Source of the DNA: Asticcacaulis sp.
GTDB lineage: Bacteria; Pseudomonadota; Alphaproteobacteria; Caulobacterales; Caulobacteraceae
Assembly: GCF_027484505.1 (NCBI RefSeq)
Contig: NZ_JAIXSV010000118.1
Coordinates: 1-64,000, forward strand
DNA length: 64,000 bases
Reading direction: 5' to 3'
The notes beneath the pieces are model-generated. The model did not search any database. It worked only from the letters and a program-made list of their open reading frames with translations, and had not been told where the DNA came from. A program made the position numbers and the translations under genes. Of this stretch, positions 35,296 through 44,688 are shown piece after piece. Every line of letters begins with the position of its first letter. Position 1 is the stretch's first letter.

Positions 35296-35468
35296 CTGCT
35301 GCTCCTGAATACGATTATGGACTCAAGCCTTAACGCCCAGCGCCGCCAAATCCGTTCCATTCGCAATCATCTAAGCATGTACCCTTGCTGGCGACAAGGG
35401 CGCGGGTCTATAGACGAGAGGACACTCATTATCGGCATTGCCGAGTGGTTGCGTAAGGGAAAATAAAC

Positions 35469-36320
35469 ATGGCTATCGGGGTATTCGATTCAGGCGTCGG
35501 CGGGTTGAGCATTCACCGGGCGTTAGTGGACCGGATGCCGCAGGCCGACTTCATCTACCTCGGCGACCAGAAACACGCCCCCTATGGCGAACGCTCCGGC
35601 GAAGAGATCGTCGAATTGACGCGTCAGGGCTGCGAAACCCTGTTTGAGGCCGGTGCCTCTCTGGTCGTTCTGGCCTGTAATACGGCGTCGGCCGTGGCGC
35701 TGCGCCGCCTGCAATCGAGCTGGCTAGCCGGTTATCGCCAGACCGCGGGCAGAGCCGTCAATGTGCTGGGGATCATCGTGCCGACCATCGAAGCGGCGAC
35801 CGGTCTGCCGTGGGAGCACGAGGCCGAACGCCGCGGCCCCAAGGTCGAGAATGTCGATGTGCTGGGTATCTTCTGCACCACGGCGACGGCGCGTTCGCGG
35901 GTCTATGAAATCGAGATCGACAAACGCCGTCAGGACCTCGCGGTGTTCAGCGAGCCCTGCATCGGGCTGGCCGGCATGATCGAGGCCGGTGAAAGCGAAG
36001 ACAAGCTGAAGGCGGTCGTCGAAAGCCGCGTGCAGGCGCTCAAAACCCGCATCGGCCGCTATCCCGACCGCGCCATACTGGGCTGCACGCATTATGAGAT
36101 CATTGGTGACCTGTTCAAGGCCGCCCTGCCCGAAGGCACGCCGCTGATCCATCAGCCGTCCTCAGTGGCCGACGCGCTGGAACGCTACGTGGCCCGCCAC
36201 CCGGACTATCAGATTGGCACGTCCGGCCTCCGCCGCTTTTTGACGACGGGAGAGCCCGGTCCACAATCGCGCATCGTCGAAGCCTTCTGGGGCGCGCCGG
36301 TAACGTTTGAAGCGGTCTAG
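35469..36320 (+). CDS. murI: Glutamate racemase
   Basis: Makes D-glutamate for peptidoglycan. The N-terminal IGVFDSGVGGLS, first catalytic cysteine in LACNTASAVALR (about residue 74) and second in LGCTHYEII (about 201) are all present. The length of 283 residues is slightly above average because of an insertion near 85-115. AAGGGA lies upstream of the ATG. The next gene, a glycosyltransferase, begins 3 bp after the stop, so the polysaccharide cluster starts in an operon with murI. Confidence 0.94.
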   Translation: MAIGVFDSGVGGLSIHRALVDRMPQADFIYLGDQKHAPYGERSGEEIVELTRQGCETLFEAGASLVVLACNTASAVALRRLQSSWLAGYRQTAGRAVNVLGIIVPTIEAATGLPWEHEAERRGPKVENVDVLGIFCTTATARSRVYEIEIDKRRQDLAVFSEPCIGLAGMIEAGESEDKLKAVVESRVQALKTRIGRYPDRAILGCTHYEIIGDLFKAALPEGTPLIHQPSSVADALERYVARHPDYQIGTSGLRRFLTTGEPGPQSRIVEAFWGAPVTFEAV

Positions 36321-36323
36321 AAC

Positions 36324-37655
36324 ATGTCCAGCGCCTTTACAGCGGATTTCGCTCCCGACCTGTCCAGTGATCTTGGCGGCATCACGGATGATCTGCGTGT
36401 TCCTCAGCCCGGCAGCGCCCGGTTTGCGTTGGAAGGCCTTTATCGCTTTCAGGCGAATACGGGTCTGGAAATCGAACTCACCGAAACCGAAACACTACGG
36501 CGCACAATCCTGTACCTGAACCCGGCTAGCGAAACCTTCTTGTTCCTGCCGCAGGGGCAGTACGGGCTCCACTACCGCTACACTGGGAGCGCACCGGACA
36601 AGGCCGTAGTGCTGAGTGCCCGGCGTCTGGGCGCTGCTGAGAAACTCGGCCTCTATGCCGCTAAGGCGTCCCGGCTCCTGCTCACACCCGATCGGTGGGC
36701 CTCAGCCCTCAAAAGCCTGCTGAAACGCCGATCTGGCACAGCGGTCGGCATGAGTCTGACCGCCCCCAGCCAAAGCGCGGCCGCCTCAGACTACCCCATG
36801 CGTCCGCTCGAACATCCGGCCGAGGTAACCACCACACCGGCGGTCTCCATCATTATCCCGACAAAGGTCCGCTACGATCTTCTGAATGCCTGTCTGGAGT
36901 CGCTGAGCCTTGTCGAGGGCGTCCACTATGAAGTCATCATCGTGGACAATGGCGCAACCAGCCCGGCGATGCTCGACCTGCTGCAACAGGCCGCTGCCCG
37001 TCCTGATATGCGCGTTGTCCGACACGACATACCCTTCAACTTCTCGCGTCTGTGCAATCTGGGGGCGGCCGAAGCCCGGCACCCGCTATTGCTGTTTCTC
37101 AATGACGATATCGAAGCCCGAGATGGCACGTGGCTGAAGGCCATGGCCGCCTATGCCTTACGCAAAGACGTTGGCGTGGTGGGCGCAAGGCTCCTCTACG
37201 CCTCTGGTGACCTGCAACACGCGGGCGTAGCAACCAATCTTGTGCCAGGCCCCGGCCATCCGTGGCGGGGCGCCCCCGAAAGCGTCTGGCAAAACCATCC
37301 TTTGCTGGCCACAGCCGGTGAAGTCGATGCGGTCACCGGTGCCTGCCTGCTGATCCGGTCTGACCTGTTCCGGTTTTTAGGGGGCTTCGACGAAGCACGA
37401 TTCCCGATCACGCTGAACGATGTCGATCTGTGCCTGAAGGCCCGTCAAGCCGGCTTGAAGGTCATCTATGCCCCGGAAGCCACCTTGCTGCACAAGGAAG
37501 GGCAGTCACGGAGCGAAGATGACCAGCCGGAACAACAGACCCGCCGTAACGCCGAACTGAGGGCCTTTGTCGAAACCTGGCCCACAGCCGCGCGACAGTC
37601 GGTCTTTTACCGTTGGGATTTGCGTCGAGACACCGATACAGGTAAGGCCGTTTGA
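36324..37655 (+). CDS. GT2-family glycosyltransferase
   Basis: A 443-residue glycosyltransferase. The first 170 residues are a separate N-terminal domain (beta-rich, unknown) of the type found in rhamnosyltransferase-like proteins. The GT-A catalytic domain starts near 172 (VSIIIPTKVRYDLLNACLESL). It contains EVIIVDNGAT, LLLFLNDDIEARDGTWL (the DxD-like motif as NDD) and GAVTGACLLIRSDLFRFLGGFDEARFPITLNDVDLCLKAR-type acceptor residues. It is three bases from murI and convergent with the FAD enzyme gene. Donor and acceptor are unknown. Confidence 0.88.
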   Translation: MSSAFTADFAPDLSSDLGGITDDLRVPQPGSARFALEGLYRFQANTGLEIELTETETLRRTILYLNPASETFLFLPQGQYGLHYRYTGSAPDKAVVLSARRLGAAEKLGLYAAKASRLLLTPDRWASALKSLLKRRSGTAVGMSLTAPSQSAAASDYPMRPLEHPAEVTTTPAVSIIIPTKVRYDLLNACLESLSLVEGVHYEVIIVDNGATSPAMLDLLQQAAARPDMRVVRHDIPFNFSRLCNLGAAEARHPLLLFLNDDIEARDGTWLKAMAAYALRKDVGVVGARLLYASGDLQHAGVATNLVPGPGHPWRGAPESVWQNHPLLATAGEVDAVTGACLLIRSDLFRFLGGFDEARFPITLNDVDLCLKARQAGLKVIYAPEATLLHKEGQSRSEDDQPEQQTRRNAELRAFVETWPTAARQSVFYRWDLRRDTDTGKAV

Positions 37656-37669
37656 AGATCTGGGCACCC

Positions 37670-38932
37670 TTATTTTGTTATCCGAGCGTCAACTTCACCG
37701 ACAATATTCATCGCCGACAGTATGGCTGCGTCCATATTATAGTACTCCCACTCCGCAAAACGCCCGCAAAGCCATATATTCGACGTCTTCAAGGAGCCTC
37801 TTACCAGGTCGACTGCCTCGCGTGCACCCTTGTTTTGGATCACATAAGAATTCGGCTCAAAATTGGTAGAAATCGGGCTTAGATTAAAGGGAAGCTGGCT
37901 TATCGAGGCATCGACGACCTCTTTGGAAACCTCCCCAACGAATTCGACTGTGCAAGTCACGCGGTTAGGCGGCAAGTCAGCCGAATTGTTGTTAGGGGAG
38001 AAATTGCCAGTCATAATAATACGATGACATTTCAGGTCTTTGTGGGGGATATAGACCCATGAATAAGGGTTTGCGTCACATGAGCACAGAACGGTCGTAG
38101 TCCCATTTGACGGCAAATTTTCCACCTGAGCGAACAAGTCACCACCGGAGGTGACGATTTGAGAAATTTTGCGGATATCACCGGTGTAAATGGCTGCGTC
38201 GTATGCCTGACCGTTTATGACGACCCTTTCGGACGTTTCGATCTTATCTATCTGTTCGCTGGTATGTACGGCAATACCGTGAAGCAACCGATCGATAATG
38301 AATTGCGATCCGCCCTTCTTGGGATAGTAGAACTTCGAATGTACCATACCAGATTCCTTATCGCGCAAAATATTTGCTGCGATAATTTCCTTGACGCTGG
38401 GCATAGGGAGCTTGCCGTCCAGCCAGGACAGAGGCATCTCGCGTAGGTCCATTTTCCAGATCTTGGTGTTGTAAGGAATGAAATATTCCGTACACAAAGT
38501 TTCGCCAAACCGCTGCACCAAGAAATCGTAGAAGCTAGTATAGTCAGTCAAACGATTGGACGAATTCGTCGCCTTAAGGAGGTCCTCAATAACCTTAGAC
38601 GCAACGGTTTTATCAAGTTCATACAGATACTGCTCAATTGGATATCCGACGAAACGGTCGCCGAAAAATATCGACGCATTACGTTCGGCGAACAGGAACT
38701 CTGTTTCTTTGTCGAAGTTAGACCAGAACCAGTCGGAAACCGCTGCATCCTTGGAATTAAATACATGGCCGCCCACACGGTGAAACAAATTTCCAGCTTC
38801 TTCCGTGCATTTTATCAGCCCTCCCGGAACCTTTGCCTTCTCGTAGACCACCACCTCATGACCGCGTTGCTGCAAGAGTTTGGCACAGGAGGCGCCCGAT
38901 ACGCCGCCACCGATGATCGCAACTTTTCCCAC
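37670..38932 (-). CDS. FAD-dependent UDP-galactopyranose-mutase-like/amine oxidoreductase
   Basis: A 420-residue flavoprotein. The N-terminal VAIIGGGVSGASCAKLLQQRGHEVVVYEK is an FAD-binding GxGxxG fold, followed by GGLIK and HRVGGHVFNSKD. FIPYNTKIWKMDLREMPLSWLDGKLPMPS is the landmark of the UDP-galactopyranose mutase-like branch, and CGRFAEWEYYNMDAAILSAMN closes the FAD site. Members contract UDP-galactopyranose to the furanose or catalyse related redox-neutral sugar changes, but this is a divergent relative and the substrate is open. GTG start with AAGGGA upstream. It is the last gene of a minus-strand run after the 686-residue protein gene. Confidence 0.8.
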   Translation of the reverse strand: MGKVAIIGGGVSGASCAKLLQQRGHEVVVYEKAKVPGGLIKCTEEAGNLFHRVGGHVFNSKDAAVSDWFWSNFDKETEFLFAERNASIFFGDRFVGYPIEQYLYELDKTVASKVIEDLLKATNSSNRLTDYTSFYDFLVQRFGETLCTEYFIPYNTKIWKMDLREMPLSWLDGKLPMPSVKEIIAANILRDKESGMVHSKFYYPKKGGSQFIIDRLLHGIAVHTSEQIDKIETSERVVINGQAYDAAIYTGDIRKISQIVTSGGDLFAQVENLPSNGTTTVLCSCDANPYSWVYIPHKDLKCHRIIMTGNFSPNNNSADLPPNRVTCTVEFVGEVSKEVVDASISQLPFNLSPISTNFEPNSYVIQNKGAREAVDLVRGSLKTSNIWLCGRFAEWEYYNMDAAILSAMNIVGEVDARITK

Positions 38933-38955
38933 AATAATTCCCTTTTAAAAGCGGC

Positions 38956-41016
38956 TTAAATGGCTGTTTTGGCGTCTAGAGTTCTGAACAGGCGCTGAAT
39001 GACCTCGGGCGCGATTTCATAATCGCAGTACCCCGCCGTACCCAAGTCCTTGATCTCCGAAAATTCGGGTGTAATTGGCTTTGGCGCGTTTTCACGAATG
39101 TGGCCCCAAAACGACATCTGATGGAGATGATGGGTTTCCGAATGTGCCACACCGGGCTTGCCCGCCAGCCACGTAACGAACACCAGACCTGAGCCGATGG
39201 TCGCAATATAGGAGTCAATTTCAAACGCCCACATCAAAGTGTCGTACATTGATACTTTGGTACCATCGAACAACTGTACGCTCGCCGGCAGCCTCTCTTT
39301 TATAGCGTTGGCCGCATCGGCACAGTCGGGTGTACCATCAAGATAAAGCGCAACCCTACCATGAGCTTTAGCCAAATCTTCCGCCACGGCCACGATACCA
39401 TCGATTTGGTTGACCCAGACTTTGTTGTGCGCTCTCAACGCCGCCCAGATGAGATAATCTGCTTTCCGGGCCTGCTTCAAAGCGACTTTCTGCTCAGAGG
39501 ATGCTTTCTTGTTGGCTAGGACCTTTATTTCATTTGCCATTTCATCGGAGATCGACGCACCGATAGGGCGTATGCAGAAAAGATGCTGATCCAGAACTGC
39601 TTCACATAAGTCGACTTCGGTTTTTAGGCTCTGACGATCCGGCAAAAGCGTGTCGGGTAGTATGGTGTAGGGGTCGATGTAATCGGCATTATATGTCAAG
39701 CCGACCGTAATACCGTCCAAATATCCCTTGCTGGCATAATCGTGCAATCCAGAAATTTCATTCCAAAAGAAATGTCCTACATTTTGCATAGTTCCACTAA
39801 CTATCGCCCGGTGCGTCGGTGCCTTCAGATATTCCATAACTTTGACAAGTCTGGGCATCATCAGACGGTGGAATTGATCAACGATGGTTTGCATGTCACC
39901 CCACTCGAACAGGTGAGAGTGCAACCGCAAGACTATGTTGCCCTTGGGATAATAAAGGAAATTCTTGCTGCCGGAAAAGCCCGATATGATCAGATAGAAT
40001 GTCTCCACGCTTTCGAAGCGGTAAAACAGCAGTACCTGTTTGACAGCGTCCGTCGGTGAAACCAAGCAGTGGCTAGAGGTTAGTATGGCACCGGTAAACG
40101 GGCAGATAGTTTGCGCGCTCCCGGTCAGGGCCGCCAGCTTGCTGAACCCGCCCTGAACTTTTTTGAGCTCCGGGAACCATTCCATTCCATGAGTCATGTC
40201 ATACTCATTATGGGGTAGGTCTTTGAGCTGCAGCGCTACATCTTTAAACCCCGCGCTCTCGGCATAGAGCGCCGATAGCGCCGGCCGATCAGTGCTCAAA
40301 ATTCTAACCGCTTCAATGTCGAATCCCGCATCTGAAAGGGCGATTGAATTTGGTACAAAGAACTCACCCCAAGCGTCCAACACCGTCACACGCGGCTGCG
40401 CAGCCAGCCACGGATCTAGAGCACTTTGAAAATCCAAGCCAGTCGTCAAGGCGCGCGCTACGCGAGCATCGACGCCGTCATGCAGGGCCTTAGCCACGAC
40501 ATCCAACCGGCGGTAGTCTTCGCCTAAGGAGCCGAAAACTGCTTCAGCCTCCTCAAGGCTCACAGAAGCGCTCCGGTCGAGAAAGGCATCCACCTTCTCG
40601 ATCTCTTTTCGAATCAGCGCTTTACGCTCCGCCCTCTTTGCCGCGCTTATGTCGGGCGAATAAACCATAATCACATTCAAAAGGTCGAATGCGGCGCCGG
40701 CGGACTTGATGCGAATCTCAAGCCCTTCAAGGTCCGGCAACTTCGTCGAGAGACTACAACCCGGCTTCAAATCCGCACTGGCTAGGACCGCTCCGCGCTC
40801 GCACAGTTCTAGGACGCCATACGTCTCGGCTTCACGATGAGGGACAATTTGAGGGCTCACTACATACAGCCCCTCCTGCATTACCCAGTAAGGCCCATAG
40901 ATTACGAAATCCGTGTACCCTTCAGCAACATGAAGAACGCCATCATCCGACAACGAACCTCGCAATTCATCAGGTATGCGGAAGTCACCAACAGGTATTA
41001 TCTTATCCAAGGCCAT
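38956..41016 (-). CDS. Unrecognised 686-residue protein, glycosyltransferase-like C-terminal half (paralogue of 58118-59965)
   Basis: No family is recognised with confidence. The N-terminal 200 residues are acidic and alpha/beta. The C-terminal half contains VGHFFWNEISGL near 415, WAALRAHNKVWVNQIDGIV near 540 and DSYIATIGSGLVFVTWLAGKPGV near 625. The same three landmarks occur in order in the protein of 58118-59965 (IGHYIWNELSTL, LRLENRMWPEQFNGY, DYFITHWGAGLAKYKWLANG). The last resembles the donor-binding loop of GT-B enzymes. No signal peptide or membrane helix is seen, so it would act in the cytoplasm. It is likely a glycosyltransferase of an undescribed or remote family; this is inference. 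Confidence 0.75.
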   Translation of the reverse strand: MALDKIIPVGDFRIPDELRGSLSDDGVLHVAEGYTDFVIYGPYWVMQEGLYVVSPQIVPHREAETYGVLELCERGAVLASADLKPGCSLSTKLPDLEGLEIRIKSAGAAFDLLNVIMVYSPDISAAKRAERKALIRKEIEKVDAFLDRSASVSLEEAEAVFGSLGEDYRRLDVVAKALHDGVDARVARALTTGLDFQSALDPWLAAQPRVTVLDAWGEFFVPNSIALSDAGFDIEAVRILSTDRPALSALYAESAGFKDVALQLKDLPHNEYDMTHGMEWFPELKKVQGGFSKLAALTGSAQTICPFTGAILTSSHCLVSPTDAVKQVLLFYRFESVETFYLIISGFSGSKNFLYYPKGNIVLRLHSHLFEWGDMQTIVDQFHRLMMPRLVKVMEYLKAPTHRAIVSGTMQNVGHFFWNEISGLHDYASKGYLDGITVGLTYNADYIDPYTILPDTLLPDRQSLKTEVDLCEAVLDQHLFCIRPIGASISDEMANEIKVLANKKASSEQKVALKQARKADYLIWAALRAHNKVWVNQIDGIVAVAEDLAKAHGRVALYLDGTPDCADAANAIKERLPASVQLFDGTKVSMYDTLMWAFEIDSYIATIGSGLVFVTWLAGKPGVAHSETHHLHQMSFWGHIRENAPKPITPEFSEIKDLGTAGYCDYEIAPEVIQRLFRTLDAKTAI

Positions 41017-41228
41017 TTCATCTCTAAAACTAACTCATGTTTGGAGGCAGAATTACGCCGGCTCATGAGTTGCGATACCTCTATTTACAAACACTCGATT
41101 AACTTAGTTACGTGATCGGTGGATTGGGTTGGCGTTTGAATTGGTTCAAACCATACACCTGAGACTATACCAAGGTACGTCGCTTCATTGGCTGCAAATC
41201 AGATCAGAGGGGCAGTTTATCTACCAGA

Positions 41229-42161
41229 TCAGTGATTTTCGAGATACCACGAATAGGCATTTAGAATACCCTCTTTGAGACCTATTTTTGGCTGCCATCC
41301 CAATCCTCGCAATACGTCCGCACTCATTAATTTGCGTGGAGTTCCATCCGGTTTGGATAGATCATTAACGACTTGACCTTCGTAACCCACGACCTCGCAA
41401 ACGATTTGCGTGAGTTCAAGAATGCTTACGTCTTCGCCTGAACCAACATTCACATGCTCGGGGGCGCTATAATTTTTAAATAGGAACACCAAGGCGTCGG
41501 CGCAGTCGTCACTGTGAAGGAACTCCCGACGAGGCGTCCCGGTCCCCCATACGACTACTTCTTTGTCACCATTCATCTTGGCCTCGTGAACCTTGCGAAT
41601 AATCGCCGGCATCACGTGACTGGTTTTCAAATCGAAATTGTCACCAGGGCCATACAAATTGGTCGGCATCGCCGAAATATAGTCATGGCCGTATTGCTTG
41701 CGATAAGACTGAGCAAGCTTGATCCCTGCTATCTTCGCAATCGCATACCATTCATTCGTCGGCTCCAGCGCGCCGGTGAGAAGCGAGTCCTCACGAATAG
41801 GCTGCTCCGCGTATTTCGGATAGATGCAAGAAGAACCCAGAAAAAGAAATTTCTCGACATCAGCCTCATGCGCGGCATGAACAATATTCGACTCTATCAT
41901 CAGGTTGTCGTAGAGGAATTCCGCTGGATAGAGATCGTTTGCCAAGATACCACCGACCTTAGCGGCGGCCATGATGACCCCGTCTGGGCGCTCGGACTTA
42001 AAAAAAGCCTCCACCTCGGACTGTCGCTTCAAATCGGCTCGCGCACGATCGGCGGTTATTACCTCGCACCCCTCTGAAGCAAGTCGACGGACAACAGCCG
42101 ACCCTACCATGCCCCGGTGTCCAGCAACATAGATACGCTTGCCTTGCAAATTGTAAGTCAT
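41229..42161 (-). CDS. fcl: GDP-L-fucose synthase
   Basis: Epimerises and reduces GDP-4-keto-6-deoxymannose to GDP-L-fucose. The N-terminal motif is VAGHRGMVGSAVVRRL. LGSSCIYPKYAEQPI, the catalytic Tyr/Lys in WYAIAKIAGIKLAQSY, and PTNLYGPGDNFD are typical for Fcl. Length (310 residues) is standard. It follows gmd by 2 bp in the manC-gmd-fcl order, so the cluster can make GDP-fucose from mannose-1-phosphate. Confidence 0.94.
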   Translation of the reverse strand: MTYNLQGKRIYVAGHRGMVGSAVVRRLASEGCEVITADRARADLKRQSEVEAFFKSERPDGVIMAAAKVGGILANDLYPAEFLYDNLMIESNIVHAAHEADVEKFLFLGSSCIYPKYAEQPIREDSLLTGALEPTNEWYAIAKIAGIKLAQSYRKQYGHDYISAMPTNLYGPGDNFDLKTSHVMPAIIRKVHEAKMNGDKEVVVWGTGTPRREFLHSDDCADALVFLFKNYSAPEHVNVGSGEDVSILELTQIVCEVVGYEGQVVNDLSKPDGTPRKLMSADVLRGLGWQPKIGLKEGILNAYSWYLENH

Positions 42162-42163
42162 AT

Positions 42164-43294
42164 TTAGCCTTCCAAACTGACCGGCAATTCCAAGCCGTGA
42201 GCTTTAAGGATGGCAAAACGACGGGCAGCCTTATAGTCCTCGGCAACCATCTCAGCGCACATTTCCTGCACGGTGATCTCCGGTGTCCAGCCCAGACGTT
42301 CCTTTGCCTTGGTGGGGTCACCTAGAAGGGTCTCCACTTCGGCGGGACGGAAATAGCGCGGGTCGATCCTCACGATAACATCGCCGACTTTCAGGGCCGG
42401 GGCAAGTTCGCCCTCGATCGCCGCCACTGTAGCAACCTCATCGATGCCCTCGCCAGAGAATTCAAGCGTAATCCCCAACTCCTTCGCTGACCAACTGATG
42501 AATTCACGGACTGAATATTGCACACCGGTAGCGATAACGAAATCTTCCGGCGCTTCCTGCTGCAACATCATCCACTGCATGCGAACGTAATCCTTGGCAT
42601 GCCCCCAGTCTCGCAAGGAATCGATATTGCCCATGTAGAGGCACTTTTCGAGGCCGAGAGAAATATTGGCTAGACCACGCGTGACCTTGCGCGTAACGAA
42701 GGTTTCCCCGCGGCGTGGTGACTCGTGATTGAAGAGGATGCCGTTGCAAGCGTAAATCCCATAAGCCTCCCGGTAATTCACTGCAATCCAGTAAGCATAT
42801 AGCTTGGCGACCGCGTACGGCGAACGGGGATAAAACGGAGTCGTTTCACGTTGCGGAATCTCTTGAACCAGACCGTAAAGCTCAGACGTCGAGGCCTGAT
42901 AGAAACGGGTTTTCTTTTCTAGGCCGAGGAAGCGGATGGCCTCGAGCAGACGCAGAGCCCCCATAGCATCAACATCGGCGGTGTATTCCGGAGCCTCAAA
43001 GCTCACGGCCACATGGGATTGGGCGCCGAGGTTGTAGATTTCATCCGGCTCAATGTCGCGAATGAGACGAGTTAGGTTTGATGTATCCGTCAGGTCACCG
43101 TAGTGAAGTTTGAAATTCGAGTTGGAAATGTGCTGATCTTCATAAATATGGTCTACACGCGCCGTATTGAACAACGATGCGCGACGTTTAATTCCATGAA
43201 CCACATATCCTTTTTCAATAAGGAACTCTGCCAGATACGAACCATCTTGGCCAGTCACGCCCGTTATGAGGGCCGTTTTTTGCTTTTGTGTCAT
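42164..43294 (-). CDS. gmd: GDP-mannose 4,6-dehydratase
   Basis: Converts GDP-mannose to GDP-4-keto-6-deoxymannose. Signatures are [60 protein letters not shown] and [13 protein letters not shown] with the catalytic Tyr/Lys. At 376 residues it is full length. It lies between the second manC and fcl on the minus strand; the 153-bp gap before it may hold a promoter. Confidence 0.95.
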   Translation of the reverse strand: MTQKQKTALITGVTGQDGSYLAEFLIEKGYVVHGIKRRASLFNTARVDHIYEDQHISNSNFKLHYGDLTDTSNLTRLIRDIEPDEIYNLGAQSHVAVSFEAPEYTADVDAMGALRLLEAIRFLGLEKKTRFYQASTSELYGLVQEIPQRETTPFYPRSPYAVAKLYAYWIAVNYREAYGIYACNGILFNHESPRRGETFVTRKVTRGLANISLGLEKCLYMGNIDSLRDWGHAKDYVRMQWMMLQQEAPEDFVIATGVQYSVREFISWSAKELGITLEFSGEGIDEVATVAAIEGELAPALKVGDVIVRIDPRYFRPAEVETLLGDPTKAKERLGWTPEITVQEMCAEMVAEDYKAARRFAILKAHGLELPVSLEG

Positions 43295-43447
43295 CTCTAA
43301 AATCTCGAAAAGTTATAATTCTGGAACCTACGCCTACGGCGCGACACCATGATGGTTGATTTCATACGACCAAATCGCGGCATTTGCCAACGCTTGTTAA
43401 AATAATTTTGCCGCACCGCACATCAGGAACCGTTTTTTAATTAACAG

Positions 43448-44548
43448 CTAATTCATTTCGACCAAACCAGCAAGCTCAGCTGGAAGGGCGCGCTGTTCAA
43501 TTTGCAGCTTTTTGGCGGCTTCTGCCGCTAGCTTGACGTCTTGGGCACGGGCAATGGGCGCCACGACAATTCCCGAAGGGGTCGAAACCACCATGATGTC
43601 GTCTAGCCCGATGACCGCCACAGGCGGGCCGTCGGCCCGTACTAGGCAGTTGCGGGCGTCGATCAGGATGGCACTGCCCTGTGCGTGGTTGCCACTACCG
43701 TCCTTGGCCCCCAAGCGCCAAAGCTCGCTGAATCCCCCTACATCGGCCCAGCCGATGTCGCATGGTACCGTTGCGGCTCTTTTCGTGCGCTCCATGACCG
43801 CGTAATCGATCGAAATCGACGGGCATAGCATAAAGCTTTCAGGATCAAGCAGGCGGGTCTTGCCATTATTTACCCCACGTTCGAGCGCGTCACGCGACGC
43901 TTTCAGCACCGCGGGCTCATAGGCCGCAATTTCCTCAAGCATGATTTTTGGCGAAAAAAGAAATATGCCAGCATTCCAAGCATACCCGCCGTCGTTGACA
44001 TATGCCTGTGCGGTCTCGAAATTCGGCTTTTCAAGAAAGCGGCGAATACCATACACACCGTCCGTCAGCTGCTCGTCGCGCTCTATGTAGCCAAAGCCCG
44101 TTTCCGGAGCGGTGGGCTGAATACCGAACGTAATAATCCTGTCGTCGGCGACTAAGCTGGCGCGCCGCATTGCAGCGCGAAAGGATTCGGGCTTTGAAAT
44201 GACATGGTCAGCGGGCACCAAAAGAACTAAAGCCTCAGGATCTACCTCCATACCTATCAAGGCCGCCACCGCCGCTACCGCCGCCGTATTTCGCGCAAAC
44301 GGCTCAAGCACGACCGCTTGGGGCGACAGATTGATGGCCTCAAGCTGAACGGTCGCCAGCGCGTGATGGCTTTCACCGCAGATAATCACCGGGCTTAGAA
44401 ATTCCGGCCCCGAAAGACGCAGAGCTGTCTCCTGAATCATCGTATTATGCGTCGCCAGCGCGTGAAACTGCTTGGGCCGCTCCGGCGTAGACAAAGGCCA
44501 AAGTCTAGTACCTGATCCGCCCGACATGATGACCGGCAATATTTTCAT
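43448..44548 (-). CDS. manC: Mannose-1-phosphate guanylyltransferase (second copy)
   Basis: Closely similar over its whole length to the ManC at 24692-25756, with the same PVIMSGGSGTRLWPLSTPE start, GFGYIERD, FLEKPNFETA and GWADVGGFSELWRLGAKD segments, and a 12-residue longer C-terminus. It is the short form without isomerase domain. Placed directly before gmd and fcl, it supplies GDP-mannose for GDP-fucose in this cluster. The DNA is visibly less GC-rich at synonymous positions than the first copy, suggesting an older duplication or separate acquisition. Confidence 0.93.
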   Translation of the reverse strand: MKILPVIMSGGSGTRLWPLSTPERPKQFHALATHNTMIQETALRLSGPEFLSPVIICGESHHALATVQLEAINLSPQAVVLEPFARNTAAVAAVAALIGMEVDPEALVLLVPADHVISKPESFRAAMRRASLVADDRIITFGIQPTAPETGFGYIERDEQLTDGVYGIRRFLEKPNFETAQAYVNDGGYAWNAGIFLFSPKIMLEEIAAYEPAVLKASRDALERGVNNGKTRLLDPESFMLCPSISIDYAVMERTKRAATVPCDIGWADVGGFSELWRLGAKDGSGNHAQGSAILIDARNCLVRADGPPVAVIGLDDIMVVSTPSGIVVAPIARAQDVKLAAEAAKKLQIEQRALPAELAGLVEMN

Positions 44549-44688
44549 AACTGGGTATCCCCAAAATATTCAAACGCCATTATAAGCCCCTCTCCCCCAC
44601 ATAACAAGGCGCTTATACTTCCCCATAAGCACGAGAAATACACCGCGACACCGTTCGTAGATGTCCATAGGCCGCCACTAAATACAAG

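Noticed and set aside
35425-35468. A tRNA-like string gccgagtggttgcg before murI
   Set aside because: It looks like a Leu/Ser-tRNA D-arm, but there is no anticodon arm, T-loop or acceptor pairing around it.
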